NCBI GenBank assembly: GCA_012064385.1
Contig: QRDG01002535.1
Location: 1,170,004 to 1,234,003, forward strand
Length of the DNA stretch: 64,000 nucleotides
Direction of reading: 5' to 3'
From: Puccinellia tenuiflora
Taxonomy: Eukaryota; Streptophyta; Magnoliopsida; Poales; Poaceae
In this document: piece by piece, positions 21,464 through 34,319 of the stretch
How positions within the stretch are numbered: the first letter of the stretch is position 1
How the letters are laid out: each line of letters begins with the position of its first letter
Program-made: the position numbers and the translations under genes
Notes under the pieces: model-generated
Told to the model about the DNA's origin: nothing
The model's input: only the letters and a program-made list of their open reading frames with translations
Databases searched by the model: none

Positions 21464-22728
21464 AGGTTGATCGGTGAGATTTACAGTTTTACTAGTGTAG
21501 ATTGCATCTGTTTTCTTCATACCTACAGTCCACGAAAAAGCCAAAAAGAAATTAGGGTTAGATCATCCCGTCCTAGAACCAGTCCGGGCCTGTTGCATAT
21601 TCGTTTCAGTGTTTTGCATTTTTGAATCTTCGTCTGCATCGTTGTGTCGAGTTGCTGGTCTTAGTGTCTAGTCCCTTAGAGTTTCGAGTTCGAATCACTT
21701 CTAGTCGCCGCCGCCGCCGCACCATCCTCCACGCTTGCAGATCACCTTCCGCCACCACCTGTCCGCCACCATCAGCCACCGCTACCTACCGCTGCCAATA
21801 CCGACCACCCCTTCTCCATCACACCCTCGCCCCCATACCCTCTTTCGCGCCGCCACTTCCCTTGCTGCGCCGCCAACTAGGGTTAGGGTTTTTGGGAGAG
21901 TCTTTGTTTCCGCTTGCTTTCTTTTCCGCCAAGCCTACGCAACGAGGTAGAGTTCACCTCGGTTACTCCTTGCTCGCGTAGCGCCCCACCCCCCATCGAA
22001 AAAAAAATCCAAAAAAAAATCCAAGAAAAAAAAAATCAATCCGCATCCAAGTCGGATTTGACTCGATTTCTACTACTCAGGTCCGAAATAGTCCGAATTG
22101 GAGGGTTTTTCCTGTCCGAACTTTGACCGGCCATAACTTTTGCATACGAACTCCGTTTTCAACGTGCGACCACTCAAAATTCTTGTCAGGAAATTTTCTA
22201 TCCAACCCGAACACTGTCAGCGTTCCAAGCCTCAAAAACTCTCAGAATTGCCAAAAGAGTCCGGGAAGGTTGAGTTTTTGCCACTTTTGTGAAAAAAGTT
22301 CACAACTTTCTGTGATCTTTCCTTATATTTTGCTGTTGAGAACAGGGTCGTGTGGCTTCGTTGTGCCGCGCCGTGACTTCATTGGTGTTCTAGGCTCGCG
22401 TCTCTAGCACGGTCTAGCCTAGGACCAGCACAGTACCATCTTTGAGCGTTGCTTCAACTTGCATTCCTGATTTGATTATTGCTAATCCACTATATTGAAG
22501 CCTTCCTACAGCTCCACATATTTTCTACTACGTGCTTTGTACCTCGCCTAGTAATCGCTTTGTCCAATCATCGGAGTATTAATCTTTGTGGTCGCCGTGA
22601 CGCTCTCCTGCTTGGTAAGACACTTGTAAGAGCCTTATATTTTGCCTGACGGATTGTGTGTTTTTCCACCACATCCTAGTAGTTGATAGGATCATATACT
22701 TGTATTTGTTTCTTGTTTTCTACTAATC
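21464..22728 (+). other. RT6 leader
   Basis: About 1.27 kb of untranslated leader precede gag, with a CCGCCGCCG tract near 21709 and A-runs near 22000-22035. Homologous leader sequence is present in RT3 (minus strand) and RT5. I see no supported ORF. Confidence 0.7.
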
Positions 22729-25700
22729 ATGTCAGGAGACGAGAAGGCCGAGATGACTAACAAGGAGCTGCAGGAGCACTTTGAGAAGATGGTTACGGAC
22801 CATGCTTTGGACACCGAGGACCGGATCCGTGGTGCTATGGACAAGATCGATGGCTTGGAGGTTGCCTTCAATGCAAAGTTCGACGACGTCAACGCCACCT
22901 TGGCTGGCTTGTCGAGCAAGTTTGATCGCTTGTTGGGACAGTTCCAGCCACCACGCATACCACCTCCCGTGTTGCAAGGCAACACCGTTCCACGGGCAGG
23001 TCGTGTACTTCCAGAGGATCCACAGGGTTCGGTCGCGTCGGCTGCTGCTCATGTCGCCAATCCCGGTGAGCATGGTGACGGATACGCGGCTGATGCCGAC
23101 TATCCATCGGGTCGTCCACATGTACATCCACGCAACCTTGCACACCGGCAGCAAGCGCAGGTACGCGAAGATGAACATGTTGCTAAACTGAAATTAGTTA
23201 TTCCACCTTTTGAGGGTAGATATAACCCGGATGCTTATCTTACATGGGAACTAGAAGTGGAACAACGTTTTGCATGTTTACAATATCCCGAGGATAGATG
23301 TGTTTGTGCTGCCACTTGTGAATTCACTGGTTTTGCTTCCGTTTGGTGGTCTGAATATTGTAGATTGAATCATGATAATATTCCTAATACTTGGGATAAT
23401 TTAAAACGTGCTATGCGTACTCGTTTTGTACCTCCTTATTATCAGCGTGAAATGTTATAAAAACTCACCCGTCTACAACAAGGTAAAAATCCGTAGAAGA
23501 GTATTATCAAGAATTGCAAACTGGTTTGATTCGTTGTGGTGTTATTGAGGATAATGAAGCTATGTTTGCACGCTTTTTGGGTGGGTTGAATAGGGAGATT
23601 CAAACAATTCTTGAATATAAGGAGTACAATAATATCACCCGTTTATTTCATCTTGCTTGCAAAGCTGAACGTGAAGTGCAGGATCGTCAACCGCGGACAA
23701 GGCCTAATTTTTCTGCAGGTCGTACGTCTTCATGGACGCCACGCCAACCGGATGCCAGCTCCCGTGGTTCTGCACCTCCTCCTTCGGCCAACAAGTCTAT
23801 CATGCCACCATCACGCACACCAGCACCGAGCCCTCCATCAACATCTAATGGGCCAGCGCGGAGTTCGGTGTCCACGGGAAGAACAAGGGATGTGCAATGC
23901 CGCCGTTGTTGGGGATATGGTCACATCGAGAGAGAGTGCAAGACACAGCGTGTGATGATCATGCGCGAAGATGGAGAGTATGATTCTGCAAGTGATTATG
24001 ATGAAGAGACTCTCGCGCTTATTTCTGCACAACAAGAAGATAATGAAGATTCTGAGCAGGACATAGAGGTCATGGGCGCTGAGGATGCTGATAACTATAG
24101 GAGCTTGGTTGCACATCGCGCTTTGAGTGTGCAGCTTAGTCAAGAACAGAATCAACGCCACAACTTGTTTCACACACGTGGTGTTGTGAAAGACCGTGCT
24201 ATTCGAATCATCATTGATGGTGGAAGCTGCAATAATTTAGCAAGCATTGAGATGGTGGAGAAGCTTTCTCTCCCTACACGGCAGCACCCCCACCCATACC
24301 ATATTCAATGGTTCGACAGCACAGGTAGACTAAAGGTAACACGAACTACACGTGTGCATTTTTCTATTGGGACATATTCTGATTTTGTTGATTGTCATGT
24401 GGTACCCATGCAAGCTTGTTCGTTGTTACTTGGTAGACCATGGCAATATGATAAAGAATCTGTGCATAATGGTAGAACTAATCATTATACCCTTGTGCAT
24501 GATGGAACGAAAATTGGTCTCAAACCTATGACTCCTGAACATATTTTGAAAGATGATCTTGCTAGAGCTAGTAGAGCAAAAAATCAGGAGAAACAAAAGA
24601 GTGAAAACCAGATTGTTGCTAACGAAGTGATGCCACATAAGAATACTCCTAAATCTGGTTCCAAATTACCTAATGAAATTCGTTTGAAGCATCCTACTTT
24701 ACTTGCTACCAAATCTGATATTTCTGAATTGGATGTGAATACTTCTGTTTGTTATGCAATCATATGCAAAGAGGTCCTGTTTTCTTTTGAGGATATACCT
24801 TCCTCTTTGCCACCCGCTGTTGCTAACATTTTGCAGGAGTATGCGGACGTTTTTCCCAAGGAGATGCCACCGGGGCTGCCACCCATTCGAGGAATAGAGC
24901 ACCAAATTGATCTCATACCGGGTGCTTCACTTCCTAACCGTGAAGCCTACCGTACCAACCCCGAGGAGACGAAAGAGATCGAACGACAAATTCAGGAACT
25001 ACTCGACAAAGGTTATGTTCGTGAGTCTCTTAGTCCATGTGATGTTCCTATTCTTTTGGTACCAAAGAAAGATGGTTCTTCTCGCATGTGTACTGATTGT
25101 AGGGCTATTAATAATATCACAATTCGTTATAGACACCCTATACCACGTTTGGATGATATGCTTGATGAATTGAGTGGCTCTACCATGTTCTCTAAAGTTG
25201 ATTTGCGTAGTGTTTACCACCAAATTCGTATGAAATTAGGAGATGAATGGAAAACAGCATTCAAAACAAAATTTGCTCTCTATGAGTGGTTAGTGATGCC
25301 TTTTGGATTAACTAATGCTCCTAATACTTTCACGAGATTAATGCATGAAGTTTTGCGTGCTTTCATTGGACGTTTTGTGGTGGTCTACTTTGATGATATA
25401 TTGATTTACAGCAAATCTTTAGAGGATCATGTGACTCATTTGCGTGCTGTTTTTGATGCTTTGCGTGCTGCATGTTTATTTGGTAACCTTGAGAAGTGCA
25501 CCTTTTGCACCGATCGAGTTGTGTTTCTTGGCTATGTTGTTACCGCGCAGGGCATTGAAGTGGATCCCGCAAAGATTGAGGCGATTTCAAGTTGGTCGAC
25601 TCCGTTAACGGTCACCCAAGTGAGGAGTTTCCTTGGCCTTGCTGGGTTCTACCGGCGTTTTGTCAAAGACTTTGGGTCTATTGCAGCGCCGCTGAATGAG

Positions 25701-27757
25701 CTTACAAAGAAGGACGTGCCCTTTGTTTGGGGCGATGCACAACAGGAGGCTTTTATGCTATTGAAAGATAAGTTAACACATGCTCCTTTGCTCCAACTTC
25801 CTGATTTTAATAAGACTTTTGAGCTTGAATGTGATGCTAGTGGAATTGGGTTGGGAGGTGTGTTATTACAAGATGGAAAACCTGTTGCATATTTTAGTGA
25901 AAAATTGAGTGGGCCTAGTCTGAACTATTCAACTTATGATAAGGAATTATATGCTCTTGTTCGGACTTTAGAAACTTGGCAACATTATTTATGGCCTAAA
26001 GAATTTGTTATACACTCTGATCATGAACTTTAAAGCATATTCGTAGTCAAGCAAAACTGAACCGTCGTCATGCTAAGTGGGTTGAATTTATTGAGTCTTT
26101 TCCTTATGTCATTAAACACAAAAAGGGTAAAGACAATGTTATTGCTGATGCTTTATCACGACGCTATACTATGTTGTCTCAGCTTGACTTCAAAATTTTT
26201 GGATTGGAAACCATTAAAGAACAATATATACATGATGTTGATTTCAAAGATGTGTTGCAGAATTGTAAAGAAAGGAGAACTTGGAACAAATTCGTCCTCA
26301 ATGATGGATTTGTGTTCCGCGCTAACAAACTTTGCATTCCAGATAGTTCCGTTCGTCTTTTGTTGTTGCAGGAAGCATATGGAGGAGGATTGATGGGTCA
26401 TTTTGGTGTGAAGAAGACGAAGGACGTCCTTGCTGCACACTTCTTTTGGCCACGGATGCGTCGGGATGTTGAGAGATTTGTTGGCCGCTGCACAACATGT
26501 CAAAAAGCTAAGTCACGTCTTAATCCACATGGTTTATATATGCCTCTTCCTGTCCCTAGTGTGCCTTGGGAGGATATTTCTATGGACTTTGTTTTGGGAT
26601 TGCCTCGCACACAGAAGGGGAGGGATAGTATTTTTGTTGTTGTGGATAGATTTTCGAAAATGGCACACTTTATTCCCTGTCACAAAATTGATGATGCCAC
26701 ACATGTTGCTGATTTGTTCTTTCGTGAAATTGTTCGTTTGCATGGTGTGCCGAATACTATAGTTTCAGATCGTGACACTAAATTTCTTAGCCATTTTTGG
26801 AGATGCTTGTGGACAAAATTGGGAACTAAGTTGCTGTTTAGTACTACATGTCATCCCCAAACTGATGGACAAACTGAAGTGGTTAATAGAACTTTGTCTA
26901 CTATGTTAAGGGCTGTTTTAAAACAGAATTTAAAAAAGTGGGAAGAATGTTTGCCTCATATCGAATTTGCTTATAATCGTTCCATGCATTCTACTACTAA
27001 AATGTGCCCTTTTGAGGTTGTGTATGGTTTTGTTACTCGTGCACCTATTGATTTATTGCCTCTTCCATCTTTGGTGCCAAATGATCTAGATGCTACACAA
27101 CGTGCTGATTTGGTGTTAAAATTGCATGCCACTATTAAAGAAAATATTGAGCGCATGAATGCTAAATATAAAATGTATGGTGATAAGGGTAGAAAGAAAA
27201 TTGTGTTTGAACCTGGAGATCTTGTTTGGTTACATTTGCGCAAAGATCGTTTTCCTGATTTGCGCAAGTCCAAGTTAATGCCACGAGCTGATGGTCCTTT
27301 TAAGGTGTTAGAGAAAATAAATGATAATGCATATAAACTTGAGTTGCCTGCAGATTTTGGGGTTAGTCCCGCATTTAACATTGCAGATTTGAAGCCATAT
27401 TTGGGAGAGAATGATGAGATGGCGTCGAGGACGACTTCAATTCAAGAAGGGGAGGATGATGAGGACATCCCTGCTATAGATGCAACCGCCACTACTACAC
27501 CACCTACATTACAAGGACCTATGACTAGAGCTCGTGCACGTCAACTTAATCAACAGGTACTTTCGTTCCTACGAGCTACTTCTAATATACATGAGAATAT
27601 GATGCTGCCTAAAGTAGATGTGTATGTCTCTCTTAGGAATGATGGACCAAGCATGGATGCGAGGGACAAGCTATGGAGCATGTACGTGCAAGGAGATGGT
27701 AGCAGGAGTGCACCTGATGGAGATGATTATGCCACCAATGGAGAATATGATGATTGA
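22729..27757 (+). pseudogene. RT6 gag-pol polyprotein (three breaks)
   Basis: The ATG at 22729 gives MSGDEKAEMTNKEL. Gag has its core at 23200-23460 (GRYNPDAYLTWELEVE, SVWWSEYCR). A TAA at 23458-23460 and a one-base loss near 23488 shift the frame. The zinc knuckle CRRCWGYGHIEREC lies near 23900. Protease IIDGGSCNNLAS is near 24211. Reverse transcriptase at about 24900-25450 has YFDDILIY; RNase H follows. A one-base loss near 26027 again shifts the frame. Integrase (26380-27050) shows MDFVLGLP, SDRDTKF and GQTEVVNRTL carrying the D-D-E residues. The last 100 codons (GPMTRARARQLNQ and on) lie inside the 3' LTR. One RT position normally Gly (SGYHQIR) is Val here. Confidence 0.93.
27441..27456 (+). 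promoter_or_regulatory. Polypurine tract of RT6
   Basis: TTCAAGAAGGGGAGGA abuts the 3' LTR start and lies inside the pol reading frame (encoding IQEGED). Confidence 0.9.
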
Positions 27758-28359
27758 AGACTTGGACGAAATATTCATGCCTATACTTCATATTTTCGTC
27801 CATAGTCACATATGGTGCTGCGCCACCTTTATTTATGGGCCAGGGCCCATGTAATTTCGAGTCAGACTTTTAGTGTGTTTTTAGAGTCCGTAAGGAGGAA
27901 GGAACGTCCACTTAGGGTTGGATTCGGCCACCACCCCTTGGCTGGCCGAAATCCCTTTCTCTCCTCCTTATATACCCCCCATAGGTAATCGTTTAGACTT
28001 GGATTTTGTTTAGTTAAAAAGAACTCAGCTTTTTCTAGTCTTCGCCATAGGCACGAGTGTCGGCTAGACCTCCTGTACTACGCACTTGCAAGATCCCACC
28101 ATCCATCAATAAAGTTCATCTTCCATCCGCAATTCTTGATTGCAAAATTGGTTCTTACTTGTTTCTCGATCGCAGGTAGAACTAGACCTCTTTGGTCAGG
28201 CCGATCCTGCTTCTGCAGGGTTGGTAACTCACGGAGATTGGTTTAGCGATTGCGTTGGCGCTGCGTACTTATACGTGGAAGTCGGATCGCCAAGGTCGAA
28301 CTCCACCAGAATCGACGTATCTTATCTCATCGAAAGATCGGACTACCTTTGCCCTATCA
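27457..28359 (+). repeat. 3' LTR of RT6
   Basis: The 903-bp copy ends CCCTATCA and is followed by the right TSD GTGGG (28360-28364). The polyprotein reads through its first 301 bases to a stop at 27757. Confidence 0.95.
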
Positions 28360-28364
28360 GTGGG
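28360..28364. repeat. Target-site duplication of RT6, right copy
   Basis: GTGGG, identical to 20539-20543. Confidence 0.95.
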
Positions 28365-28605
28365 GAAAAGGAGACTAAATCCCCGACATCGGCCGCGTCA
28401 GCAATGGCTCCATCAAAATCACCGGCTCCATAGCCTGAGCCATAGGCGCCGCCGACATGGTGCCGACCGGCGATGCTCCTGGAGGCCAGAATCAAACTGG
28501 GAGAGGGAGTCTTCATAATCTTTTCCAAATCAGACTGATTCAGAGCATTCCGTACGGACGCAGGCGACCCACCAATCATGAGTGACGTTAACGGCGGAGG
28601 ACAGG
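28365..28605. repeat. 400-bp tandem repeat, unit 1 right part
   Basis: This is homologous to 39063-39299 of unit 2 with scattered substitutions. It ends GGAGGACAGG, whose last five bases are the left TSD of RT7. It lies between RT6 and RT7 with no other sequence. A minus-strand open frame across it (IMKTPSPSLILASRSIAG) is also open in unit 2, but I recognise no family. Confidence 0.88.
28601..28605. repeat. Target-site duplication of RT7, left copy
   Basis: ACAGG, repeated at 38895-38899. The unoccupied form is at 39295-39299. Confidence 0.95.
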
Positions 28606-30848
28606 TGAAAGGACAAACGATGTCGCCGGTTTAAGGCTTGATAATTGCGGAATAAAACTAGATGTTTAAATTAACAAGCCAATAACCTAATATACTAGGT
28701 TCACCTATATGCACCAACAACTTATGCTAAGCAATATAACAACAAGGTGATAGCAATATATATGAAATCAAGCACAAAGTCTATGACAATGTAAAGTGCA
28801 TAAGTAAAGAGCTCGGGTATAGAAATAACCGAGACACACGGAGACGAGGATATATTCCCGAGTTCCTCCTTGTTAAGGGAGTACGTCTCGTTGGAGGGGT
28901 GTGAGCTCGCCACAAGAGGCCTACTCAAGATGCCACAAAGGACTCATCCTATTCTCCGATGAACCGCACCCAACGGTTTGGTTCACCTTCCACTTTCGGA
29001 ATCCTTCAAGGCGGAATCTGGAGCCTTTACAACGTTCTTGGGACACACACCCACAACTCAATCGGGGGCTCCCAAATCTTGTCCGAAGCTTCACAACTTG
29101 AAGACTTCACGGCAAAACCAACCGTCTAGGGTACACAATGCACCCAAGAGGCACAAGCTCTTGGGAACACAATGCACCCAAGAGTAACAAGCTTCTCGAC
29201 CTTCAATCCCACGTATCAACGTGGGGAACTCAAACCTATGCACTAAATGCAAAAGGCAAGACCACACAACGTGGTCAAGTCCTTCACTCCCAAATCCAGC
29301 CAAAGCAACTAATGCTAGGGAGGGATTTGAGAGGAAGAGCAAAGAGGAGAACCACAAAAAAACTCCAAGAACTAAATCCACTAGGTTCCCCTCACTTAGA
29401 GGAGAGATTGGTTGGTGGAAATGTAGATCTAGGTCTCCTCTCTTGTTTCCCTAAATATGGGCAAGAATCATTGGAGGGATTGGGAGAGGGCGAGGTTTTC
29501 CAAGGTCAACAATGGTGGGAGAGATAGAGAAATTCGTGCTGCAGAATAACCTATGGTGATTTGGGGAAGAAGGGGGCCTTTTATAGGTCCCCACAAAAAC
29601 TAGCCGTTACAGCCTGCTCAAACAGGAGACTCCGGTGTAAGTGCATCGGAGACTCCGGCCAGGGCTGGAGATTCCGGCCAGGCTCTGGCCTCCTTCCGGA
29701 CAGGGCACCAGAGGCGCACCACATGTTGGATCATCGGGGCAGGCCGGAGATTCCGGTCTAGAGGGGCCGGAGACTCCGGACTATCACCGGTGATGCTCCG
29801 AACCCCTATCCAGTACCGCACCACAAAGAGGCAAAGAGCAAAGAAAAAATTTGAGGCCGGAGATTCCGGGTCCTGTGGACCGGAGACTCCGACGTACCGG
29901 AGACTCCGGACCATCTCCGGTGTACCTCCGAACCCCAATCCAGTACCGCACCACAAGAAGGTCACTTGGCAGTGAAAAACAATGGACCAGAGACTCTGGG
30001 TCCTTTGGGCGGAGACTCCGGTGGGACCGGAGACTCCGGACCATCTCCGGACCAGATCCAAACAGAACAACCATAACTTTTGCAAAGAAGTCCGAATGAA
30101 GTGAACCCAATTTTGTTGGAAAGAGGACGACAAATGCTACCCTTGGAAATGTAGCAAACAAGCAATGGAGATTTTGCAAAGAAATGGAAGAGAGAAACCT
30201 TCCGCACGGATGAACCGGCAAAATCTCCAATACCGAAACCGCAATAGAAGACGCATATGAAAACCGTTTTCGTTGACCTTGGCCTTGTCATGACAAGCAC
30301 CAAGACCACACCACGATAAGAGACAAATAAGAACCAATAAAGATGATTGCAAGGATGCAAAGGTTTGAGCTCTCCACGAACGATACGATCAAGATACTCG
30401 GTCGAGAGCCCCTCTTGATAGTACGGCTATCTATCCTATAACCCGGTCTCTCAACAAACATCATGAGACCGGTAAAATAGAAAGCCTATCAAGATCATAC
30501 CTTTGCCTTGCGCATAATTCACTTGAAGTCGATTAAGACGATCTTCATCTCCTCAAGACGAACCACCTTTCTTGATTGCGCTTCGCTTGGTGAAGACTCA
30601 CATGTTGCTTCCCCATACACCAATATGAGAGAAGCACTCTTCGGCATATCTTCACTTGGACTCAAGTGTTGATCAACCCGCACTTAGCCTTGATCAACAT
30701 ATAATCTTCTTCCCTTAGCCTTGACTTCAACAAAGGAGATCAAGCAACGCATATGGACACAACCTACAAGTAGCTCAATACAAACATTAGTCCATAGAGA
30801 TTGTCATTAATTACCAAAAATACACATGGGGGCAACCATGCACTTTCA
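28606..30848 (-). repeat. 3' LTR of RT7
   Basis: This LTR is nearly identical to the right LTR. It lacks about 35 bp just inside its start (after GATGTCGCC), which removes the G-run and GTGAATAGG phrase. A CCGGAGACTCCGG cluster occupies 29626-30050. Confidence 0.93.
29626..30050. repeat. CCGGAGACTCCGG cluster in RT7 left LTR
   Basis: About a dozen copies of CCGGAGA[C/T]TCCGG or decayed forms occur at irregular spacing of roughly 12-60 bp. Each is a 13-bp palindrome around one central base. Decayed copies (CAGAGACTCTGG) and intact ones alternate. Confidence 0.88.
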
Positions 30849-30862
30849 ATCTTCCCCATTTT
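30849..30862 (-). promoter_or_regulatory. Weak polypurine tract of RT7
   Basis: The minus strand reads AAAATGGGGAAGAT against the LTR start. A pyrimidine interrupts the tract, which is weaker than in RT1 and RT8. Confidence 0.65.
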
Positions 30863-33800
30863 GGTAATTGATGACAATCCCTTTTTAAGTGGGTTTATAT
30901 AATTGAATTAAGCACCTTGCAAGACAAACAAGCAAGGATGCAAGCACATTAAAGGCAAATGCAACAAAACTATAAAACCCAAATTCCCTTAAACCCTCTA
31001 AACTTCTCCCCCATTGGCATCGATTGCCGAAATGGGAAGAAAAATTTAGAAAGTCAATATAATATGAGTTCCTCCATAAAGTGTGCATTTCTCAAGATAT
31101 GAGTGAAATCAAATGCACATATCCATTGATGAATAATTAGAGGGAATCAAACTATATTGAGGATCCAAAGATTGCAAAAAGATGAAATCATTCTAAACAT
31201 CTCCACAAAGGAGAAAAGCAATCGAGAAGATCCAACAAACCAAACAGAACACAAAGTTTTATGATTCGAGCAAACGAGTGTTCTAAATAAAATTGGAGAA
31301 GCTCCCCAATGTTCATGCACTATTGAGGAGTGCACAAATATGGAATCCTCACTCCCCCAAAATCATCTAGAACACTCAACAAGTGCAAGGGTGTAAAAAC
31401 TAAATCAAAACAAAGCACTTGCACCAAAGATGTGGTTGAGCCATAAGGAGATACCAATTTTCAAAGATTCAATCGTAAGATAGGCCCAACCAAGATAAAA
31501 GAAGATCTTTAAAGGTGTATGTTCACAAGCTTAGGGATACCAATTGGAAACTAAAACCAATTGAAAATGCCAAAAGCTAGTGAGAGCATTTAGCCAATAA
31601 AAATCAACATACTCACCATGGTAAGCATGAGGTAAAAGATCCTCAACAAATACATGAGTGTGCAAAGATGCAAATAAAATTAAGATACGCACTCATGAAG
31701 CAAATTTGGAGCCACCAAAGAATTATAGATAGAAATCAAGGTAGCTCAAAAGAAATAGGATACCAACTAAAAGGTGACCTCTCTCATATGTATAGGTTTC
31801 TAAGTAGACAAATCATTGATGATATACATCCACAAAGAAACTTGCACATATGAAATGTTCGATGAAGGGGAGACCACGGTATCCAAAAGGGAAGTCATGA
31901 ATATACAAAAGAGATTATTTCTTAAAGGCATAGAACATAGCTCAAATTTATCTCATTGTATATAAATGAACTTAAAAAATATCAAGGACATCACACATAT
32001 CACTAAGGGAACAAGAGATAGTGAAGATGCTTTGAGATAGGCAACAAGTATCTCAAAGAAATAATACCAATTGAAGAAAAAGGTTTTTGCAATTTCATCA
32101 CAAATATCACAAAGATATACCAAGTGAAGGAAATAAGCCAAAACCACAACAATTGCACATAAAAGCTTTCATGCCAAGAAGCAACCTACATAAGGTTGAG
32201 ACTAGAAAAGTATGCATGAGGTGGATACTTGTTACCGAGATACATTGACGATGAAGACGATGAGAGTTTTTTTATCATCAAAGCTTGACTCCAATAATGA
32301 CATGGTGAGAACACCTTCCTTATGAATGAGGCAAGCATCCAATGCATCTCCATTGTACCTAAAACAAAATTAAAGTACAACATGGTTCCCAAACTCATTG
32401 GATCACATAGTAGTTAGATGAACTACAATACATAGGACATACTCCACATAAATATATGCATATAGATATGAAATTGAATTTCATGCACATCTTAGCCGAT
32501 TTAGGACTCGGTGGAGTATACCCTATATATTGGATCAAGAAAGACAAGCATGCTATAATAAAATAAATTAGTAACTGTGCATGCAAAGACTTTCAAGAAC
32601 CAAATGAGATACAATGTGGACAAAAACACCAAGTAGACCAAGAAGAGGGCACACCAAAGTGTGACACAAAAGGTTGTCCAAATTATATCAAAATCCAAAT
32701 CAACATATGATTGAGGAAAAATCAAGTCAACATATGATTGATTCCAAAACACATCAACACAAGAAGTGTGATATCAATAGGAATCGAATCAAAACAACAC
32801 ATGATTGATAAGACACCAATTGAAAATAAGATACCAACTAGGAGAAAAGATACCAAGAAGAGGATAATACTTGACCAAAATCAAGTAAAGTAAACTAAAA
32901 TAAAGAAATAAGGTATCAAGACTCCCACAATAAGTATCAATTGAAACAAATATATATGGAGAAGATATCAAATTCCAAGTGATGCCAATTGATGGTACCA
33001 AAGCATAATATAAAAAAATCAAATGCCAATTGAAAGGATCAAATATTGATAGATAGGATAGTGTTCTAAATAAAAAGGAATGCTCCACCAAGATTCATGC
33101 ATTATGTTTGATATTTGTATTTGAATACAAAATGCACGCACAAGGGATCATTACTCTCCATATTTTATTTAAACCACTAAACACTACCAATTGAAAATTA
33201 GGATCCATGCAAGAGGCAAGGAAGGCAATGGGAGTAAAAACAAAAACACTTGGCAATAAATAAGGCAATTCAACGCAAGAGCCAATATGAGGATGAACAA
33301 AAATATTCTACCACAAATGTGAATATCAATTGTCCAAGGACAATTAGTGTAAGGAAATATTTTCCCCGTGAGTAGAGATATACAAGGTCATCCTCACAAG
33401 ATAATACATATGGCAATGGATAAGAAATAATACACCATATTTTAAAAAAGTTTGTTGGTAGTTCCAACTATTCAAACCAACCGGCAAGGCCATGGTTAGA
33501 ATAATATGGAACAAATGGTTTCTCAAATAATATATGGAAATGCATATTAGAGAAAACCACACCAAGCAAACTCACACAAACAAGAGCCAAAGGATAACCA
33601 AAATGAAAATTGGAACTTGTTCGAGCCAACATGCCACATAGGAATGAGATAATTTAAAATATCAAATCTAAGTGGCAAACCTCAAATGTTCACATTTTAT
33701 GGGATTGTAATATGCACATAGCTTATTACTCTCCCATAATGTGGTAATTCATTTTATCTAAGCAAGAGGCAAATAAAACCAACTAGATAAATTAATGGAC

Positions 33801-34319
33801 ATTGTAGAATTTGAATTTCTCATGAATATGACATACCACATAGTAACTAGATAATATTGAAATATCAATACTAGGTGGTGTGCCTCATGTACACACATTT
33901 TTAGGTTTGTGAAGTGCACAAAGCATATCACTCCCCCAAAATGGGATAGTCCATTAATCTCTCAAAAGAGTCAATTGAAATCAACACAAGATCCAATAAA
34001 GACTCAACACAAAGATTACACGTATATGATGCGCAAATTAACATACACAAACTTGATTGCTCAAGGTAAGTAATAGGCACAACATATACAAGCACATTAT
34101 AGGAACAAACCTAACACATGCAAGGGCGCAAGCAACTTTCAATATATATATAATTTAAATACAAGTTACCGCAAGGAGGAACATAGGATATGAGATATGG
34201 CAATATAATCCAATTGAGTTGGCTTGATGAAATAATTATCATGAAGATTCCTTAATTCTTCAAAGATAGGCAAGTCTCAAATGTCCTCCACCAACACCTA
34301 TTGATCAAGTTGAAGCTTG
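30863..34319 (-). other. RT7 non-coding AT-rich interior
   Basis: About 3.4 kb has no open frame with recognisable content. A short phrase of the form ATACCAATTGAA or CAATTGAAA recurs at least ten times (for example near 31451, 31537, 32064, 32815, 32938, 33031 and 33186). CTCCCCCAAAATG-type blocks recur near 31353, 33732 and 33933. Position and length correspond to where pol would be in an autonomous relative. Confidence 0.7.

Larger units (their letters stand above)
20544..28359 (+). mobile_element. RT6: complete Ty3/gypsy retrotransposon
   Basis: The element has a 5' LTR 20544-21447, PBS, leader, gag-protease-RT-RNase H-integrase, purine tract and 3' LTR 27457-28359, flanked by GTGGG. The two LTRs differ at only a handful of sites by eye, so insertion is recent. 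It would be autonomous but for three breaks: a nonsense codon and a one-base loss in gag, and a one-base loss in RNase H. No chromodomain follows integrase; pol instead runs about 100 codons into the LTR. Confidence 0.95.

Noticed and set aside
18537..27854. A recurrent 78-codon frame (MCMSLLGMMDQAWMRG) at 18537, 20705 and 27618
   Set aside because: It is an alternative frame within the RT6-family LTR, overlapping the genuine pol tail, and repeats only because the LTR repeats.
29626..30050. Palindromic repeat arrays resembling CRISPR
   Set aside because: Spacing is irregular, units decay freely, and the arrays are duplicated identically in both LTRs. There are no cas genes and this is a plant nuclear sequence.
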